From JAGWRA01 sp035534615 (GTDB taxonomy: Bacteria > Acidobacteriota > Vicinamibacteria > Vicinamibacterales > CAVVIG01): a DNA stretch of 26,758 bases. The DNA lies in NCBI GenBank assembly GCA_035534615.1, contig DATLRO010000122.1, positions 1-26,758 on the forward strand. The letters are read 5' to 3'. Below, piece by piece: positions 7,135-18,533 of this stretch. The notes below the pieces were generated by a model, which was given only the letters and a program-made list of their open reading frames with translations, had not been told where the DNA came from and did no database searches. The position numbers and the translations under genes are program-made. The number at the start of each line of letters is the position of its first letter. Position 1 is the first letter of the stretch.

Positions 7135-7166
7135 TTTTCCACACCTGTGGAAAAAATTGTGGAAAA
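7135..7166. other. Cluster of three DnaA boxes in oriC
   Basis: TTTTCCACA occurs at 7135-7143 on the plus strand and, as its complement TGTGGAAAA, at 7146-7154 and 7158-7166. Each differs from the consensus TTATCCACA at one position. The first two form a perfect inverted repeat with a two-base spacer; the second and third are direct repeats 12 bases apart. Such a dense identical cluster 225 bases upstream of dnaA is the initiator-binding part of the origin and probably also the site of dnaA autoregulation. Confidence 0.88.
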
Positions 7167-7391
7167 TCAGGGGCCTTCTCGATGGCAACCTGTAACGAGC
7201 CTGAAATCACCGGCATTCAGCAGAGGCGAAACGTCGGAAGGCAAGCCAGACGGGGCTTTGCAGGGGTTGCCTCTGCGACCACCCGCCCGTAAACGGATGG
7301 CGAGGGGCGAAAGTTTGCGGATACCTCATTTTCTCCAGGGATTCAGGCCAAATCTGCACTCGGCCGTGCAATCTGCGGCCGGCACTCGCGT

Positions 7392-8756
<1,365 letters not shown>

Positions 8757-9027
8757 AATCGGACGTTTTCCGCAGCGCCGCGGCCGGATGCCTGTGCGCG
8801 CCCTGTGGGGAACCGGCCGGGCGGCGGAATCCACAGCCGGGGGGACGGATTTCGATCGGGGCTGGCGGGGAAAATGCACAGTTTAAGCTGTTCAAAATCA
8901 AGGGGTAATCCTATTGGTGGCACTTTTCAACAGACCTTATTTCTTATATAATTTTCTTCTCTCGTAACTGCCCTCTCTATCGGGATCGCGGGACCCCGAG
9001 CGCCCGCTTTTCGAGGTCAGCACAGCC
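8757..9027. other. AT-rich dnaA-dnaN intergenic region with degenerate DnaA boxes; candidate second half of a bipartite origin
   Basis: After a GC-rich first half, this gap contains a very AT-rich run (about 8936-8960). Matches to the DnaA box are TTTTCAACA at 8924-8932 (one mismatch to the oriC boxes), and weaker seven-of-nine matches at 8804-8812 (minus), 8827-8835 and 8872-8880. Bacillus and Helicobacter have bipartite origins that flank dnaA, with unwinding at one side. Whether this gap unwinds here, or simply carries the dnaN promoter, cannot be told from sequence alone. Confidence 0.45.
8924..8952 (+). promoter_or_regulatory. Promoter of dnaN
   Basis: TTTTCA (8924-8929, four of six matches to the -35) is followed after 17 bases by a perfect TATAAT (8947-8952). 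The predicted start near 8959 gives dnaN a leader of about 70 bases. The -35 overlaps the near-consensus DnaA box at 8924-8932, so DnaA could repress or modulate dnaN transcription; that control is an inference. Confidence 0.6.
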
Positions 9028-10134
9028 ATGGAACTCGTCGTCCGGAAGAACGACCTTCTGCGAGAACTGCAACTTTTCCAGGGAATCGTCGAGCGCAAGA
9101 ACACGATCCCGATTCTGGCGAACGTGCTGATGGAAGCGAAGGGCGGCGAGGTCCGCCTGCTGGCGACCGATCTGGAGGTCGCGCTCCAGAGCCGGTGCGC
9201 GGCGTCGGTGTCGAAGGAAGGCGCGCTGACGGTCCCGGCGAAGAAGCTGTACGAGATCGTCAAGGCGCTGCCGGAGACCGACGTCCGGATCGAGGAGGAC
9301 AAGGGGGGCGTCAAGGTGGCGGCCGACCGGTTCGAATCGCGGATGCAGACGCTGCCGCGCGAGGACTTCCCGACGCTGCCGCAGGCATCCGGCAAGGGGA
9401 GCGCGATGCTGCCGCGGGCCGGGCTGCGGGAGATGGTGGCGAAGACGCAGTTTGCGATTACGGGCGAGGACACGCGCTACTTCCTGAACGGGGCGCTGCT
9501 GGTGCTGCGGCCCGACTCGATGATCCTGGTCGCGACGGACGGGCACCGGCTGGCGCTGGTGACCGCCAGGCGCGAGGGCCGGAGCGGCGAGGAGGAGGTC
9601 AAGGCGATCCTGCCGAAGAAGACGCTCGGCGAGCTCGCCCGGCTGCTGGCGGAAGGGGACGGCGAGGTCGGCTACGAGCGCGGGGAGAACCACCTGTTCT
9701 TCGAGGTGGGCGAGCGGATGCTGATTTCCCGGATGATCGACGGGCAGTTTCCGGCCTACGAGCGCGTCATCCCGAAGGGGAACGACAAGAAGATCGAATT
9801 CGACCGCGACCGGCTGACGAGCGCGGTGCGGCGCGTGGCGCTGCTGTCGAACGAGCGGTCGCGGGCGGTGAAGTTCCAGCTGACGCCCGGCACGGTGGAG
9901 GTGACCTCGAGCAGTCCGGAGTTCGGGGAAGCGCGCGAGGCGCTGCCGGTCGATTTCACCGGGCCTGGCGTCGAGATCTGCTTCAACGCGCAGTACGTGC
10001 TGGATTTTCTGAGCGCGGTCAACACCGACGCCGTGTCGCTCGAGCTCAAGGACGACGTGAGTCAGGCGCTGATGAAGCCGATCGGCACCGAAGGGTATGA
10101 CTACACGTACGTGATCATGCCCATGCGCGTCTGA
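9028..10134 (+). CDS. dnaN: DNA polymerase III beta subunit (sliding clamp)
   Basis: DnaN forms the ring-shaped dimeric clamp that tethers polymerase III and many repair proteins to DNA. The 368-residue product has the usual length and the three repeated clamp domains. Family segments visible are MELVVRKNDLLRELQ, TIPILANVLMEA, FAITGEDTRYFLNGALL, VATDGHRLAL, FPAYERVIP and the C-terminal YVIMPMRV, equivalent to the E. coli PMRL end that lines the partner-binding pocket. The ATG at 9028 has GAGGT about 9 bases upstream. gyrB follows 35 bases downstream; recF, which often lies between the two, is missing. Confidence 0.99.
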   Translation: MELVVRKNDLLRELQLFQGIVERKNTIPILANVLMEAKGGEVRLLATDLEVALQSRCAASVSKEGALTVPAKKLYEIVKALPETDVRIEEDKGGVKVAADRFESRMQTLPREDFPTLPQASGKGSAMLPRAGLREMVAKTQFAITGEDTRYFLNGALLVLRPDSMILVATDGHRLALVTARREGRSGEEEVKAILPKKTLGELARLLAEGDGEVGYERGENHLFFEVGERMLISRMIDGQFPAYERVIPKGNDKKIEFDRDRLTSAVRRVALLSNERSRAVKFQLTPGTVEVTSSSPEFGEAREALPVDFTGPGVEICFNAQYVLDFLSAVNTDAVSLELKDDVSQALMKPIGTEGYDYTYVIMPMRV

Positions 10135-10169
10135 CGCGCGCGGCCCTCAGGCGAAGGAACAGTCAGAAC

Positions 10170-12759
<2,590 letters not shown>

Positions 12760-12761
<2 letters not shown>

Positions 12762-12799
12762 GCGCCCGAGCGCCTGAACGCCCGAGCGCCTGAGCCCCG
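12760..12799. repeat. Tandem octamer repeat GARCGCCY between gyrB and gyrA
   Basis: Four consecutive octamers, GAGCGCCC (12760), GAGCGCCT (12768), GAACGCCC (12776) and GAGCGCCT (12784), are followed by a degenerate fifth, GAGCCCCG (12792). The first overlaps the TGA stop of gyrB, and the array ends five bases before the gyrA ATG, so it fills nearly the whole gap. Two more units of the same octamer occur between glmU and glmS (20508-20523). No function is known to me. Confidence 0.8.
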
Positions 12800-12804
12800 A
12801 ACGT

Positions 12805-15276
12805 ATGGATATCGCCGCCTCCAAGCTGCCGGTCAACATCGAAGACGAGATGAAGCGCTCGTACATGGATTACGCGATGAGCGTAATCATCGGGCGGGCG
12901 CTGCCTGACGTGCGCGACGGCCTCAAGCCGGCGCATCGCCGCGTGCTGTACGGCATGCGGCTGATGGGGCTCGGCTCGAGCCGGGCCTACCGCAAGTGCG
13001 CGAAGATCGTCGGCGAGGTGATGGGCAACTTCCATCCGCACGGGGACGCGTCGATCTACGACACGCTGGTGCGGCTGGCGCAGGAATTCAACATGCGGTA
13101 CCCCCTGGTCGACGGCCAGGGGAACTTCGGATCGCTCGACGGCGATCCGCCGGCGGCCATGCGGTACACCGAGGCGCGGCTGCAGCCGATCGCCGAGGAG
13201 CTGATGGCCGACCTCGAGAAGGACACCGTCGACTTCGTCCCGAACTACGACGAGACGACCGAGGAGCCGACGGTGCTGCCGGCGCCGGTGCCGAACCTGC
13301 TCATCAACGGGTCGACCGGGATCGCCGTCGGCATGGCGACCAACATTCCGCCGCACAACCTGCGCGAGGTGGTCGACGGCGTGGTCTGGCTGATCGAGCA
13401 CGACGTGCTCGCCGAGCCGGGCCGGCGCCCGGCGGCGCCGCAGAAGCTGCAGGCGCTGATGCGGCTGATTCCGGGGCCGGACTTTCCGACGGCCGGGTTC
13501 ATCATCGGCCGGGCCGGCATCCGGCAGGCCTACGAGACCGGGCGGGGCTCGCTCGCGCTGCGCGCGCGGGCGGCGATCGAGACGCATCCCAAGACCGAGA
13601 AGGTGTCGATCGTCGTCACCGAGATCCCCTACCAGGTGAACAAGGCGAAGCTCGTCGAGAAGATCGCCGATCTGGTGCGGGACAAGATCATCGAGGGGAT
13701 TGCCGACCTGCGCGACGAGTCGGATCGCGACGGGACGCGGATCGTCATCGAGCTGAAGCGGGGCGAGGTCGGGGAGGTCATCCTCAACAACCTCTACAAG
13801 CACACGCAGCTGCAGATCGGCTTCGGCGTGATCATGCTGGCGATCGTCGGCGGGCGGCCGCGCGTGCTGAACCTGCTCGAGCTGCTCGAGAGCTTCATCG
13901 AATTCCGCCGCGAGGTCGTGCGCCGGCGCACGGAGTTCGAGCTGCGCAAGGCGGAGGCGCGGCACCACATCCTGGAAGGGCTGCGGACGGCGCTCGACCG
14001 CCTGGATGCGGTCATCACCCTGATCCGCGGGTCGAAGACCGTGCCCGAGGCCCGGGCCGGCCTCGTGACGCAGTTCGGCCTCTCGGACCTCCAGGCGCAG
14101 GCCATCCTCGACATGCAGCTCCAGCGGCTGACCGGCCTGGAGCGCCAGAAGATTCTCGACGAAATTGCCGAGCTGCTGCAGGTGATCGAGCGGCTGCGCG
14201 CCGTCCTGGCGAACGAGCGGCTGCTGATGCAGACGGTCGTGGAGGAGCTGCGCGCCCTGCAGACCACCTACGGCGACGACCGGCGGACCGAGATCGTCGA
14301 CGAGACGGGCGAGTTCCGGATCGAGGACCTGATCGCCGAGGAGGACATGGCGATCACGGTCAGCAACACCGGCTACATCAAGCGGACCGCCATCTCGACC
14401 TACCGGAACCAGCGGCGCGGCGGCAAGGGCCGGATCGGCATGCGGACGCGCGAGGAGGACTTCGTCAGCCACCTCTTCGTGGCCTCCACGCACGCCTACA
14501 TCATGATTTTCTCCGACCACGGCCGAGCTTACTGGCTCCGCGTCCACGAGATTCCAGACGTCGGCCCGGGCGGGAAGGGCAAAGCGATCGCGAACCTCGT
14601 CTCGATGGAGCCGGGCGAGCGGATCGCCGCGCTGCTGGCGGCCAAGGAGTGGGAAGCCGATAAGTTCGTGGTGATGGGGACCCGCAAGGGCGTCATCAAG
14701 AAGACGGGGCTGCAGGCGTTCAGCAACCCGCGGGCCGGCGGCATCATCGCCATGGCGGTGGACGACGACGATGCCGTCATCGCCGTCCAGGTGACCGGCG
14801 GCCAGGAGGAGATCTGCCTCGGGACGCGGGACGGGATGGCCATCCGGTTCCGGGAAGCCGACGTCCGGCCGATGGGGCGGACGGCGCGGGGCGTCCGCGG
14901 CATCACCCTGCGCGAGGGGGACGCGGTCGTCGGGATGGAGGTCGTGCGGCCCGGCGGCACCATGCTGACCGTCACGGAGCACGGCTACGGGAAGCGGACC
15001 GAGCTCGAGGAATACCGCGTGCAGACCCGGGGCGGTGTGGGTATTATTAACATCGCCACAACGGACCGAAACGGTCATGTCGTGGGCATGGCGTACGTAC
15101 AGGACGAAGACGAGCTCCTGCTGATTACCCAGCAGGGGAAAATCCTTCGGATGGTCACCCGCGACATTCGAACGATCGGCCGCGCCACACAAGGGGTCCG
15201 GTTGATTGAGATGGAGGGAGATGACCGTGTCGTTTCGATCGCACGGTTGGTCGAAAAGGATGAAGATGAATCCTAG
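12805..15276 (+). CDS. gyrA: DNA gyrase subunit A
   Basis: GyrA cleaves and rejoins DNA and wraps it through its C-terminal beta-pinwheel. The 823-residue product opens with the typical breakage-reunion domain; the catalytic tyrosine is Tyr121 in AMRYTEARL. The GyrA box QRRGGKG (536-542) marks it as gyrase rather than topoisomerase IV ParC. The quinolone-resistance region reads HPHGDASIYDTLV: the residue equivalent to E. coli Ser83 is Ala82, and the drug-contacting acidic residue is retained as Asp86. The ATG at 12805 has no clear Shine-Dalgarno sequence, since the gap from gyrB is filled by octamer repeats. The TAG stop overlaps the ribosome-binding site of the next gene. Confidence 0.99.
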   Translation: MDIAASKLPVNIEDEMKRSYMDYAMSVIIGRALPDVRDGLKPAHRRVLYGMRLMGLGSSRAYRKCAKIVGEVMGNFHPHGDASIYDTLVRLAQEFNMRYPLVDGQGNFGSLDGDPPAAMRYTEARLQPIAEELMADLEKDTVDFVPNYDETTEEPTVLPAPVPNLLINGSTGIAVGMATNIPPHNLREVVDGVVWLIEHDVLAEPGRRPAAPQKLQALMRLIPGPDFPTAGFIIGRAGIRQAYETGRGSLALRARAAIETHPKTEKVSIVVTEIPYQVNKAKLVEKIADLVRDKIIEGIADLRDESDRDGTRIVIELKRGEVGEVILNNLYKHTQLQIGFGVIMLAIVGGRPRVLNLLELLESFIEFRREVVRRRTEFELRKAEARHHILEGLRTALDRLDAVITLIRGSKTVPEARAGLVTQFGLSDLQAQAILDMQLQRLTGLERQKILDEIAELLQVIERLRAVLANERLLMQTVVEELRALQTTYGDDRRTEIVDETGEFRIEDLIAEEDMAITVSNTGYIKRTAISTYRNQRRGGKGRIGMRTREEDFVSHLFVASTHAYIMIFSDHGRAYWLRVHEIPDVGPGGKGKAIANLVSMEPGERIAALLAAKEWEADKFVVMGTRKGVIKKTGLQAFSNPRAGGIIAMAVDDDDAVIAVQVTGGQEEICLGTRDGMAIRFREADVRPMGRTARGVRGITLREGDAVVGMEVVRPGGTMLTVTEHGYGKRTELEEYRVQTRGGVGIINIATTDRNGHVVGMAYVQDEDELLLITQQGKILRMVTRDIRTIGRATQGVRLIEMEGDDRVVSIARLVEKDEDES

Positions 15277-15283
15277 AAGGAGG
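15275..15283 (+). promoter_or_regulatory. Strong ribosome-binding site of the lipoprotein gene, overlapping the gyrA stop
   Basis: AGAAGGAGG starts with the last two bases of the gyrA TAG stop codon and ends six bases before the ATG at 15290. It is the best Shine-Dalgarno sequence in the window. It decides the lipoprotein start over in-frame ATG codons further upstream and suggests translation linked to gyrA termination. Confidence 0.8.
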
Positions 15284-15289
15284 GCTGGT

Positions 15290-16018
15290 ATGCATCGGCC
15301 GAAGCTCACGGTACTTGCTCTACTCGCCCCTGCTTTCATGGCGATCGGCCTGCTCGTCACGGCCTGTTCGAGTCACCCGGAACAGCCGATTCTTCAGCAG
15401 TTCTTCACCGCGTCGCGCCTGCGGGACTCGCAGACGCTCGCGAACTTCGCGACGGTGACCTTCGACCCGAAAACGCAGGGGTCGGTCAACTCGTTCTCGA
15501 TCACGAGCGTCAGCCCCGTGCAGACCAAGCCGCTGACCCTCAAGGACCTCGCGGACACGCTCGCCAAGGCGAAGGTGACCGACGACGCGTTCACCAAGCA
15601 GAAGCTGGCGTACCAGAACGCGCACATGGATGCGATTCAGCGCGTCCTGAAGGCGGAAGCGGCCAACAAGAAGGTCGAACGCCGTGACGAAGACGTCCAG
15701 AAGGCGTGGGACAAGTGGCGGACCGACAGCGAGGCCTCCACGACGAAGGTGTCCGACGCGCAGCAGGCGCTCGGCGACGCGAGCGGCATCGCGGAGCTGA
15801 GCATCAACGCGGCGCGGCCCACCCCGGTCGACGTGTCGATGTACAACGGGACGGTGGCCTCCAAGGAGGTCACGCTGTCCGCCGACGTCCAGTTGCCGTC
15901 CGGTCAGAGCGCGACCAAGACCCTGGTCGTGACGATGGAGCGGGCGACCCTGAACGGCGCCGACAACGGCCAGCCGGTTGTCGGCCGCTGGGTGATCACC
16001 GCCGTCAAGCCGGCGTAG
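15290..16018 (+). CDS. Putative lipoprotein of unknown function, cotranscribed with gyrA
   Basis: I do not recognise this 242-residue protein. It has a lipoprotein signal peptide: basic MHRPK, a hydrophobic core, and lipobox VTAC with the lipidated Cys at residue 26. Serines at +2 and +3 fit outer-membrane rather than inner-membrane retention. After the signal comes a segment resembling NTF2-like/DUF4878 openings (QQFFTASRLRDSQTLANF), then a long charged, probably helical or coiled-coil region (about 85-165), then beta-rich sequence ending GRWVITAVKPA. The fold suggestion is weak. It starts 13 bases after the gyrA stop, so the two are surely on one mRNA, an odd partner for gyrase. A strong hairpin follows the gene. 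Confidence 0.85.
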   Translation: MHRPKLTVLALLAPAFMAIGLLVTACSSHPEQPILQQFFTASRLRDSQTLANFATVTFDPKTQGSVNSFSITSVSPVQTKPLTLKDLADTLAKAKVTDDAFTKQKLAYQNAHMDAIQRVLKAEAANKKVERRDEDVQKAWDKWRTDSEASTTKVSDAQQALGDASGIAELSINAARPTPVDVSMYNGTVASKEVTLSADVQLPSGQSATKTLVVTMERATLNGADNGQPVVGRWVITAVKPA

Positions 16019-16061
16019 CCGCCGCTGCGGCCGGGAGCCCTTCAACCGCCGCGGGCCACCG

Positions 16062-16101
16062 GGCCCGGGCGCGCGCGACCCTGTCGCGTGTCGCCCGGGC
16101 C
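16062..16101. terminator. Strong hairpin between convergent lipoprotein and pcrA genes
   Basis: GGCCCGGGCG (16062-16071) pairs perfectly with CGCCCGGGCC (16092-16101), a 10-bp GC-only stem. Within its loop a second 5-bp stem forms (16074-16078 with 16084-16088). It lies between two genes that converge, where a bidirectional terminator is expected. No T tract follows on either strand, so it would be a non-canonical terminator or a barrier that protects 3' ends. Confidence 0.5.
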
Positions 16102-16105
16102 GGCG

Positions 16106-18385
16106 TCATACCGGCTCCAGCCTGGCGTACCGGGCCCGCAGCGTCTTCCGTCCCACCCCGTCGAACCGCACCACCAGCTTCGCGTCATCGTCCAGCGGCT
16201 CGATGCTGAGGACCGTGCCGACGCCGAACAGCGGATGCCGCACCAGCGCCCCGGGACGAAGCGCCGGCGCCGACTGATCCTCGTCCTCGTACGCGTACGA
16301 CGGCGCGTGCACCGCCTCTTCGCGGCCGCTCCGGCTCCCGCGCGACGGACGTTCCGGACGCGCCGCGTACGGCGTCAGGCTGCTCTGGTAGGGACCCGCG
16401 TACGACGTCTCCGCGTACTCCAGCAGGTCGGCCGGCACCTCGCCGATGAACCGTGACGGCTCGGTCGACTGGTACTCGCCGAAGATCCGGCGCCGCGCCG
16501 CGCCGGTGAGCACGAGCCGCGAGCGCGCCCGCGTCATCCCCACGTAGCACAGCCGACGCTCCTCCTCGAGCTCCTCCTCGTCGTCCGACGCGCGGGCGTG
16601 CGGGAAGAGGCGCTCCTCGAGCCCCGCCATGACGACCGTCGGGAACTCGAGCCCCTTGGCACTGTGCAGCGTCATGAGCCAGACCCGGGCGTCCTTCGCG
16701 CCCGCCTCCTCGTCCGCCTCCGAGAGGAGCGACAGCCGGTCGACGAACCCGCCGATCGACGCGTCCGGCTCGCGCACTTCGTACTCGCGGGCCGCCGACA
16801 CCAGCTCCATCAGGTTGCCGAGCCGTTCGTCGGCCTCCTCGGTCCGTTCGTCGCGGAGATCCTTGATGTAACCCGTCCGGTCGAGCGTGTGCTCGAGCGT
16901 CGCGGCCACCGGCTCGCGGGTCGCCAGCTCGGCGAGGCCGGCCAGCAGATCGCGGAAGACGGAGAGGGACGCCTGCGCCCGGCCCGTGAACGTCCGGCGC
17001 TCGAGACCGTGGACGAGGCGCGACCAGAGGGAGGCGGCGTTCGGGCTCGGCTGAAGACCGGCCGCGAGCAGCGGCGGGAGATCGGCCGGGGCGCCGCCGG
17101 CCGGCTCGGCCGCCTCGAGCGCCTCCATCACGCCCTTGCCGATGCCGCGGGTCGGCACGTTGATGACGCGCCGCAGGCTCACATCGTCGTGCGGGTTGAT
17201 GATGAGCTTCAGATACGAGAGGGCGTCCTTGATCTCCTTGCGTTCGTAGAACCGGACGCCGCCGACCACCCGGTACGCCAGCCCCTCCCGCATGAGGGCG
17301 TCCTCGATCGTCCGCGACTGCGCGTTCGTGCGGTAGAGCACGGCGAGGCTGGTGTCGCGGTCCCCGGCGAGCGTCTGGCGCGCGGTCCGGGTGATGAAGT
17401 CGGCCTCCGCGAGCTCGTCGGTGCCGCGGAAATACGTGATCTTCGCCCCCCCCGTCCGGTCGGTCCAGAGCCGCTTCTCCTTGCGGTGGCGGTTCCGGCC
17501 GATCACGGCCGACGCCGCGTCCAGGATGATCTGGGTCGAGCGGTAATTCCGCTCGAGCCGGACCACCATCGTCTCCGGGAAGTCCTGCTCGAAGTCGAGG
17601 ATGTTCCGGAGGTCGGCGCCGCGCCACTTGTAGATCGACTGGTCCGGGTCGCCGACGACGCAGACGTTGCGATGCACCTCGGCGAGGCGGCGGACCAGCA
17701 GGTACTGCGGCCGGTTGGTGTCCTGGTACTCGTCGACCATGATGAACCGGAACTGGCTGGAGTACCGCCGGCGGACCGGCTCGACCTGCTCGAACAGCTC
17801 GACGCAGGACAGCAGGAGGTCGTCGAAGTCGAGGGCGTTGCTGTCCCGGAGCGCCTGCCGGTAGAAGCGGTAGATGTTCGCGATCTGCTCGTCGCGGCGG
17901 TTCCAGCCGCTCGACACCATCGCCTCGGGCGCTTCCATGCGGTTCTTCGCCTGGCTGATCCGCGACAGCGCCGCGCGCGGCGGGATGAACGAGTCGTCGA
18001 TGTTCAACTGGCGGAGCGCCTGCTTGACGACCGCGAGCTGGTCGGTCGAATCGTAGATGACGAAATCGCGCGACAGGCCGATGGCCGGGCCCTCGCGCCG
18101 GAGCAGACGGGCGCACAGGGCGTGGAACGTCGAGATCCACATCCGGCTGCAGTCGTGGCCCAGCAGCCCCTCGACCCGGCCCCGCATCTCACCGGCCGCC
18201 TTGTTGGTGAAGGTGACCGCCAGCACCTCGTCCGGCCCCGCGTGACCGCCGGCCACGAGGTACGCGATGCGGTGGGCGATGACGCGCGTCTTGCCCGACC
18301 CGGCGCCGGCCAGGATGAGCAGCGGGCCGTCGACGTGGAGAACGGCTTCGCGCTGTTCCTGATTGAGCGATTCGAGAAAATCCAT
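16106..18385 (-). CDS. pcrA: ATP-dependent DNA helicase PcrA/UvrD (superfamily 1)
   Basis: PcrA/UvrD unwinds DNA 3' to 5' in excision and mismatch repair and clears RecA or stalled RNA polymerase. The 759-residue product shows the SF1 motifs in order: the Q-motif region LNQEQREAVLHVDGPLLILA, Walker A GAGSGKT (27-33), TFTNKAAGEM, Walker B VDEYQDTN, VGDPDQSIYKWRGA, LERNYRS, TLHSAKGLEFPTVVMAG and VGMTRAR. It ends in a Tudor-like domain (HPLFGVGTVLSIEPLDDDAK, then VRFDG), typical of PcrA and UvrD for binding RNA polymerase. The ATG at 18385 has no clear Shine-Dalgarno sequence. Naming it pcrA rather than uvrD is a convention only. It faces oncoming replication from oriC. Confidence 0.96.
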   Translation of the reverse strand: MDFLESLNQEQREAVLHVDGPLLILAGAGSGKTRVIAHRIAYLVAGGHAGPDEVLAVTFTNKAAGEMRGRVEGLLGHDCSRMWISTFHALCARLLRREGPAIGLSRDFVIYDSTDQLAVVKQALRQLNIDDSFIPPRAALSRISQAKNRMEAPEAMVSSGWNRRDEQIANIYRFYRQALRDSNALDFDDLLLSCVELFEQVEPVRRRYSSQFRFIMVDEYQDTNRPQYLLVRRLAEVHRNVCVVGDPDQSIYKWRGADLRNILDFEQDFPETMVVRLERNYRSTQIILDAASAVIGRNRHRKEKRLWTDRTGGAKITYFRGTDELAEADFITRTARQTLAGDRDTSLAVLYRTNAQSRTIEDALMREGLAYRVVGGVRFYERKEIKDALSYLKLIINPHDDVSLRRVINVPTRGIGKGVMEALEAAEPAGGAPADLPPLLAAGLQPSPNAASLWSRLVHGLERRTFTGRAQASLSVFRDLLAGLAELATREPVAATLEHTLDRTGYIKDLRDERTEEADERLGNLMELVSAAREYEVREPDASIGGFVDRLSLLSEADEEAGAKDARVWLMTLHSAKGLEFPTVVMAGLEERLFPHARASDDEEELEEERRLCYVGMTRARSRLVLTGAARRRIFGEYQSTEPSRFIGEVPADLLEYAETSYAGPYQSSLTPYAARPERPSRGSRSGREEAVHAPSYAYEDEDQSAPALRPGALVRHPLFGVGTVLSIEPLDDDAKLVVRFDGVGRKTLRARYARLEPV

Positions 18386-18474
18386 GGGTGCTGTTCGACG
18401 TGCCCGCCGGGCGGGCGCATGACCTGCGGGCGGGAGACGCGGCCGGAGCGGATGCCCGGCTGCCTGCCGCCCCC

Positions 18475-18483
18475 ATTCTACCG
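18475..18483 (-). promoter_or_regulatory. Candidate -10 element upstream of pcrA
   Basis: On the minus strand CGG then TAGAAT (five of six matches to the -10) lies about 90 bases before the pcrA ATG, in the gap after glmS. No good -35 is seen at the usual distance. The GGTA-x-AAT form matches the element ahead of rsmI. Between it and pcrA is a small GC-rich hairpin (18402-18416). Confidence 0.35.
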
Positions 18484-18533
18484 TGAGCGCGCGGGGCAGC
18501 CGACCGGGACGCGGTCCGGCGGGGAGGCGCGCG

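Larger units (their letters stand above)
6904..7391. other. Non-coding rpmH-dnaA intergenic region: replication origin (oriC)
   Basis: This gap of about 490 bases between divergent rpmH and dnaA is the classical location of bacterial oriC. It holds three DnaA-box matches at 7135-7166, a leftward promoter at 6969-6998 and a possible rightward extended -10 at 7062-7070. Small open frames across it (for example 6995-7216 minus and 7014-7292 plus) show no recognisable protein and cross the DnaA boxes, so I treat it as non-coding. The stretch 7170-7391 contains nothing else I can name. No long AT-rich unwinding element is obvious here; the AT-rich stretch lies downstream of dnaA. Confidence 0.85.

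Noticed and set aside
15206..15289. Upstream extension of the lipoprotein frame into gyrA
   Set aside because: It would bury the signal peptide; the ribosome-binding site at 15275-15283 fixes the start at 15290.
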